Shown: piece by piece, positions 60,017 to 64,000 of the stretch
Numbering within the stretch: position 1 is the first letter of the stretch
Layout: the number at the start of each line of letters is the position of its first letter
From: Falsiroseomonas sp050563535
GTDB taxonomy: Bacteria > Pseudomonadota > Alphaproteobacteria > Acetobacterales > Acetobacteraceae
DNA length: 64,000 bases
Direction: 5' to 3'
NCBI RefSeq assembly: GCF_050563535.1
Contig: NZ_JBNXUO010000002.1
Coordinates: forward strand, 1 to 64,000
Translations under genes and position numbers: made by a program
The notes under the pieces: model-generated
Database searches by the model: none
The model's input: the letters and a program-made list of their open reading frames with translations, nothing else
Told to the model about the DNA's origin: nothing

Positions 60017-60903
60017 TCGACCCCGAGGCCCGCTTCCCCCACGCGCCGCTGCCCTTCCGCCCGAAGCTCACCTGGCCCGGCGGTGCGCGGCTCGCGGTCT
60101 GGGTCTGCCCGAACATCGAGCATTACGAGTTCCTGCCCGCCCGCCGCGGCCCGCGCGATCCCTGGCCGCGCACGCCGCATCCCGACATCCTTTCCTATTC
60201 CTTGAAGGACTACGGCAACCGCGCCGCGGTGTGGCGGATGATGGAGGTGATGGACGCGCACGGCATCCGCGGCAGCGTCTCCTTCTCCATGGCGGTGGGG
60301 GAGATGTTCCCCGAGGTGCTGGACGCCATGCTGGCGCGGGACTGGGACGTGTTCAGCCACGGCATCTACAACACGCGCTACCACTGGGACCTGACGGAGG
60401 AGGAGGAGCGCGCCGAGATCGGGGCGAGCGTCGCCGCCTGGAAGCGGATGACGGGTCGGCGGCTGCGCGGCTGGTTCTCGCCCGCCGCCTCCAACACCTT
60501 CAACACGCCCGACCTCGTCGCGGAGGCGGGCATCGACTACATCTGCGACTTCTACCACGACGATCAGCCCGTGCCGGTGCGCGTGCGGCGCGGCCGGCTG
60601 GTGTCGCTGCCCTACCAGATGGACCTGAACGACGGCGTGATGATCGCCGCCGGGGCGAATGAGGGCGAGGAGTTCCGCCGCACCGCGATCGACATGTTCG
60701 ACACGCTGTACGCGGAAGGGCAGGCGCAGCCGCGGGTGATGTGCGTGGCGCTGCACCCGTACATCATGGGCCGCCCGCACCGCATCCGCCACCTGGACGA
60801 GGTCCTGGCCCATATGCGTCGGCATGAGGGCGTGTGGTTCGCGACGGGGGCGGAGATGTGCGACTGGTACCTCGCCCACCACCACGACGCGGCCCTGCGA
60901 TGA
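60013..60903 (+). CDS. NodB-fold (PuuE-like) hydrolase, first copy
   Basis: 296 residues, polysaccharide deacetylase/PuuE-like. It shows NIEHYEF, YGNRAAVWRMMEVMDAHGI and FSHGIYNT in the order of the cofactor-independent PuuE allantoinase type, and lacks the TFDDG metal motif of true chitin/polysaccharide deacetylases. It probably hydrolyses a cyclic or acylated amide rather than a glycan. GTG start within the fusion gene's stop region; overlaps the next copy. Confidence 0.88.
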   Translation: MIDPEARFPHAPLPFRPKLTWPGGARLAVWVCPNIEHYEFLPARRGPRDPWPRTPHPDILSYSLKDYGNRAAVWRMMEVMDAHGIRGSVSFSMAVGEMFPEVLDAMLARDWDVFSHGIYNTRYHWDLTEEEERAEIGASVAAWKRMTGRRLRGWFSPAASNTFNTPDLVAEAGIDYICDFYHDDQPVPVRVRRGRLVSLPYQMDLNDGVMIAAGANEGEEFRRTAIDMFDTLYAEGQAQPRVMCVALHPYIMGRPHRIRHLDEVLAHMRRHEGVWFATGAEMCDWYLAHHHDAALR

Positions 60904-61826
60904 CCGCGCTTCCGCCCGGCCCGGACCACCGGCTCCATCCCTGGGCGCCGCAGCCCGCGCGGCCTGATTTCCGCTGGCCGGGCGGGAAGCGCGTCGCGGC
61001 CTACATCCTGCTGCACCTGGAACACACGGAAATCGACCCGCCCGCGGGCACGCATCGCGACCCGCGCTTCCGGGGCGCCTTCTACAGCGGCCATCCGGAC
61101 TGGACCGCCTATTCCTACCGCGAATACGGCAACCGCATCGGCATCTGGCGCATCCTGGACCTGCTGGACCGGCTGAAGCTGCCAGCGAGCGTCGCGGTGA
61201 ACCTGATGGCGGCGCAGCGCCACCCCGAGATCGTCGCCGCCTGCCGTGACCGGGGGTTCGAGCCGGTGGCGCATGGCATCTCCGCCAGCCGCATGGTGAC
61301 GTCCCGCATGGAGGAGGCGGAGCAGCGCGCGCACATCCTGCGGGCGCGCGACGGCCTCGGCGCGATCTGGCCGGGGGCGACCGGCTGGCTCGGCCAGGAC
61401 CATGGCGCGACGGAGGCGACCACGCGGCTGCTGGCGGAAGCGGGCTTCGCCTGGTCGATGGACTGGGCGAATGACGACGAGCCATATCGCCACGCCTCCG
61501 GCCTGCTGGCCCTGCCGCCGCCCGGCGAATGGGACGACGTGCAGACGCTGTGGCTGCGCCGCGTGCCGGTCACGCGCTGGCCGGCCCTGGTGCGGGACGC
61601 GCTGGACCGCCTGCTGGCCGAGCCGCGCGGCGGCCGCGTGCTCGGCCTCGGCGTGCATCCCTGGATGCTCGGCGCCCCGCACCGCATCCGCTACCTGGCG
61701 GAGAGCCTCGGGGACCTGGCGTCGCGCGCGGGGCTGCATGTCGCGACCTGCGGGGCGCTGGCCGCGCATGCGCGGGCGGCGCTGGGCGGGGGGGCTTCCT
61801 CCGCGCCGCCCTTCGCAGGGGCGTGA
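60900..61826 (+). CDS. NodB-fold (PuuE-like) hydrolase, second copy
   Basis: 308 residues, paralogue of the preceding gene: LHLEHTEI, YGNRIGIWRILDLLDRLKL, VAHGISASR and GAPHRIRYLAE align in order with NIEHYEF, YGNRAAVWRMM, FSHGIYN and GRPHRIRHLDE. It too lacks the metal motif. The C-terminal 25 residues are Ala/Gly-rich. Last gene of the coupled operon; a 112-base gap without an ORF I would support follows. Confidence 0.87.
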   Translation: MTALPPGPDHRLHPWAPQPARPDFRWPGGKRVAAYILLHLEHTEIDPPAGTHRDPRFRGAFYSGHPDWTAYSYREYGNRIGIWRILDLLDRLKLPASVAVNLMAAQRHPEIVAACRDRGFEPVAHGISASRMVTSRMEEAEQRAHILRARDGLGAIWPGATGWLGQDHGATEATTRLLAEAGFAWSMDWANDDEPYRHASGLLALPPPGEWDDVQTLWLRRVPVTRWPALVRDALDRLLAEPRGGRVLGLGVHPWMLGAPHRIRYLAESLGDLASRAGLHVATCGALAAHARAALGGGASSAPPFAGA

Positions 61827-61938
61827 CGAGGCGGCCCCGGCCGCGCTTTCCGCTCGCCTCCCGCCCGTCCTGCGCTATCGTCGGGCAGGGGCCGCCGGCC
61901 CGCCGGCCTCCCCCCAGCAGGACAGGGAGACGCCGCGC

Positions 61939-63864
61939 ATGACCGATGCCCATCCCCCCCGGTGCGTTGCCTTGACCGGCCCCTATGGCAGCGGCAAGTC
62001 CGCCCTGTTCGAGGCGATGCTCGCCGCCGCGGGGCAGCCGGCGCGCCGCACCGGCAACGGCCGGGCGCATGTGCCGGGGACCGAGATCCGCATCGGGCAG
62101 GGCGCCTTCCTGGGCGATCCCTGGACCATCCTGGACTGTCCCGGCTCGATCGAGCTGCTGCACGCCTCGGCCTGCGCGCTGGCGGTGGCGGACATCGCGG
62201 TCCTCGTCGTCGATCCTGCGCCGGAACGCGCGGCGATGGCTGCGCCCTTCCTGCGGCTGCTGGAGGAAAGCGGCACGCCGACCATCCTGCTGGTCCACAA
62301 GGTGGACGTCCTCGGCGGCCGGGTGCGGGACATCGTTGCCGCGCTGCAGGACCACTCCGCCCGGCGCCTGCTGCTGCGCCAGGTGCCCTGGCGCGAGGAT
62401 GGGCGCGTCGTCGGCTATGTCGACCTGGTCAGCGAACGCGCCTGGCGCTACCGCGACGGCGCACCCTCCGAGGAGGTGCCGGTGCCCGACGCCATGCGCT
62501 CGCGCGAGGCGGAGGCCCGCGCAGCCCTGGCCGAGGCGCTGGCCGACCACGACGATGCGCTGCTGGAGGCCATCGTCGAGGACCGCGCCCCCGACCCCGC
62601 CGCGCTCTACCGCCCCCTGCACGCCGAGGAAGCGGCCGGCCATGCGGTGGCCGTGCTGCTCGGGGCGGCGGAACATGCGGCGGGGGTGCGGCGGCTGTGG
62701 AAGGCGCTGCGCCATGACGCCCCGGACGTGGCGGAAACCGCCGCGCGGCTCGGCATCCCCGCCGGGGCGGAGCCGGTGGCGCAGGTCTTCCGCACCGTGC
62801 AGGCCGGCCATGCCGGGCGGCTTTCGCAGGTGCGGCTGTGGCGCGGCGCGGTGCGGGACGGCGGGAGCCTCGGCGGGCAGCGCATCGGCGGGCTCTGGCG
62901 CTTTCCGGGCGGGGAGGCGACGAAGGCGACGGAAGCCGTGGCCGGCGACGTGGTCGCGCTCGGCCGGCTGGAGGGGGTGGTCACGGGCGACACGCTGGGC
63001 GGGCCGCGGCTGCCCTTCCCCGCGCCGCCCGCCGCCACCTACGCGTTGGCCATCGCGCCCGAGGACCGCAAGGACGAGGTGCGGCTGGGCACCGCCCTGG
63101 CGCGGCTGGTGGAGGAGGACCCCTCCCTGGCGGTGGAGCATGTGGCGGAAACCGGGGAGACGGTGCTGAAGGGCCAGGGGGAGCAGCACCTGCGCGCCGC
63201 GCTGGAACGGCTGGGCCAGGGCATGCGGATCGCCGCGCGCCGCCCGGGCGTGCCCTTCCGCGAGACCATCCGCCAGAAGGTCCGCCAGCACGCGCGGCTG
63301 AAGCGCCAGACCGGCGGGCACGGGCAGTTCGCCGACGTGACGCTGGAAGTGGCGCCCCGCCCGCGCGGCGCCGGCTTCGCCTTCGTGGACCAGATCGTCG
63401 GCGGCGCCATCCCGCGCAAGTTCATCCCCGCCTGCGGCGAGGCGGCGGAGGAGGCGGCGCGCAAGGGCCCGCTCGGCAATCCCGTGGTGGATATCGAGGT
63501 GACGCTGGTGGATGGCGGCTTCCACACCGTGGACAGTTCCGACATGGCCTTCGCCACCGCCACCCGCATGGCCCTGCAGGAGGCGCTGGCCAAGGCCGAG
63601 CCGGTGCTGCTGGAGCCGGTGGAGCATGTTGCCGTCATCGTCCCCGCCGCCTTCACCCCGGCGGCGCAGCGGCTGCTGACGAATCGGCGCGGCCAGATCC
63701 TGGGATATGCCGAGCAGCCCGGCCGGCCCGGATGGGACGAGGTGGAGGCGATGGTCCCGGCCGCCGAGCTGCACGACCTGATCCTGGAACTGCGCGGCCA
63801 GACCCAGGGCCTCGGCACCTACCGCCACCGCTTCGACCACCTGGCGGAAAGCCGGGGACGGTGA
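61939..63864 (+). CDS. EF-G-like GTPase, degenerate
   Basis: 641-residue relative of elongation factor G. The P-loop GPYGSGKS (14-21) and DCPG are intact, but the G4 motif reads HKVD instead of NKxD. There is no clear switch I Thr motif, since the segment between the P-loop and DCPG is very short. The later domains are present, including GQGEQHLRAALERL, TGGHGQFADV and IPRKFIPACGE. It resembles the second, non-essential EF-G-like proteins of actinobacteria and proteobacteria. ATG 61939 is chosen; a longer frame to 61402 is shadow. Role unclear; probably not the main translocase. Confidence 0.87.
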   Translation: MTDAHPPRCVALTGPYGSGKSALFEAMLAAAGQPARRTGNGRAHVPGTEIRIGQGAFLGDPWTILDCPGSIELLHASACALAVADIAVLVVDPAPERAAMAAPFLRLLEESGTPTILLVHKVDVLGGRVRDIVAALQDHSARRLLLRQVPWREDGRVVGYVDLVSERAWRYRDGAPSEEVPVPDAMRSREAEARAALAEALADHDDALLEAIVEDRAPDPAALYRPLHAEEAAGHAVAVLLGAAEHAAGVRRLWKALRHDAPDVAETAARLGIPAGAEPVAQVFRTVQAGHAGRLSQVRLWRGAVRDGGSLGGQRIGGLWRFPGGEATKATEAVAGDVVALGRLEGVVTGDTLGGPRLPFPAPPAATYALAIAPEDRKDEVRLGTALARLVEEDPSLAVEHVAETGETVLKGQGEQHLRAALERLGQGMRIAARRPGVPFRETIRQKVRQHARLKRQTGGHGQFADVTLEVAPRPRGAGFAFVDQIVGGAIPRKFIPACGEAAEEAARKGPLGNPVVDIEVTLVDGGFHTVDSSDMAFATATRMALQEALAKAEPVLLEPVEHVAVIVPAAFTPAAQRLLTNRRGQILGYAEQPGRPGWDEVEAMVPAAELHDLILELRGQTQGLGTYRHRFDHLAESRGR

Positions 63865-63947
63865 GCCTGTGCCGTCGCCGAATTGTCACGGGACGGGGCG
63901 CGTGCTGGGTATAGATGTGCCCGGCATGTTCCGAAGGAGGTTCCGCA

Positions 63948-64000
63948 GTGCGGTTCGAGGTGGTGGAGATCGGCCCTTCGGCCAACAAGGTCGTGCTGCA
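63948..64000 (+). CDS. Start of an unknown gene at the window edge
   Basis: AAGGAGG six bases ahead of a GTG at 63948, with an open frame to the window end (first residues MRFEVVEIGPSANKVVL). Too short to identify. The 63865-63947 gap contains TTGTCA and TATAGA hexamers, but 21 bases apart, which is longer than usual for a sigma-70 promoter. Confidence 0.55.
   Translation, partial: MRFEVVEIGPSANKVVL

Noticed and set aside
63883..63915. Sigma-70 promoter for the last partial gene
   Set aside because: TTGTCA and TATAGA are 21 bases apart, too far for a normal promoter, and nothing else supports it.

Overview
The window is a compact, very GC-rich chromosomal stretch (mostly 70% GC or more by eye, strong G/C third positions) that reads as an alphaproteobacterium of the Acetobacteraceae (Roseomonas-like) type. 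The grounds are the flhB-cckA adjacency known from Caulobacter and relatives, the RecA and flagellar gene types, the number of solute-binding proteins, and the four-base stop/start overlaps in nearly every operon. I see no rRNA, tRNA, CRISPR array, transposase or phage gene. No gene-free stretch exceeds 300 bases. All family names come from reading the proteins by eye; no search was run.

Layout. 1-2.5 kb: the end of an unknown gene, then polyamine synthesis (speD, speE) split by a strong hairpin, and a YbjQ-like protein. 2.6-9 kb: flagellar basal body and export genes in two divergent arms (unknown-fliO-fliP on minus; flgB-flgC-fliE-fliQ-fliR-flhB on plus), followed by a CckA-type hybrid kinase. 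9.2-10.3 kb: recA with a textbook terminator. 10.3-16.9 kb: a TctC/Bug binding protein, a complete branched-chain-amino-acid-type ABC importer (livFGMH plus binding protein) and an alpha/beta hydrolase. 17-19.4 kb: nucleoside deoxyribosyltransferase-like, ROK kinase-like and enoyl-CoA hydratase genes.

19.5-26.1 kb: a plus-strand run of gamma-glutamyltransferase-like protein, DUF1194 protein, amidase with an AtzG-like N-terminal extension, circularly permuted ATP-grasp and alpha-E proteins, all families acting on amide or peptide chemistry. 26.2-30.8 kb: a minus-strand operon of an NMT1-type binding protein, a creatininase-family amidohydrolase and two tandem FAD oxidases. 31-37 kb: aldehyde dehydrogenase, a large two-domain glycosyltransferase with a small unknown partner, and a divergent sulfotransferase-like gene. 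36.8-43 kb: hydroxyacid dehydrogenase, SDR and a complete sugar-type (CUT1) ABC importer. 43-50.5 kb: Bcr/CflA efflux protein, an orphan E1 alpha/beta dehydrogenase pair, an internally duplicated protein of unknown family, a ThDP enzyme and an acyl-CoA synthetase.

50.5-61.8 kb is the most interesting part. A structured repeat-like element precedes an amidohydrolase. A second liv-type transporter (livMHFG, minus) then lies divergent from a tightly coupled plus-strand operon: TIGR04076-like protein, aldo/keto reductase, SnoaL-like protein, periplasmic binding protein, aldo/keto reductase-Rid fusion and two NodB-fold (PuuE-like) hydrolases. The binding protein and the divergent permease genes together form one importer, and the remaining genes look like the pathway for its substrate. 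This is my best candidate for an undescribed uptake-and-breakdown system, probably for a nitrogen-containing compound (inference). The window ends with a degenerate EF-G-like GTPase and the start of an unknown gene.
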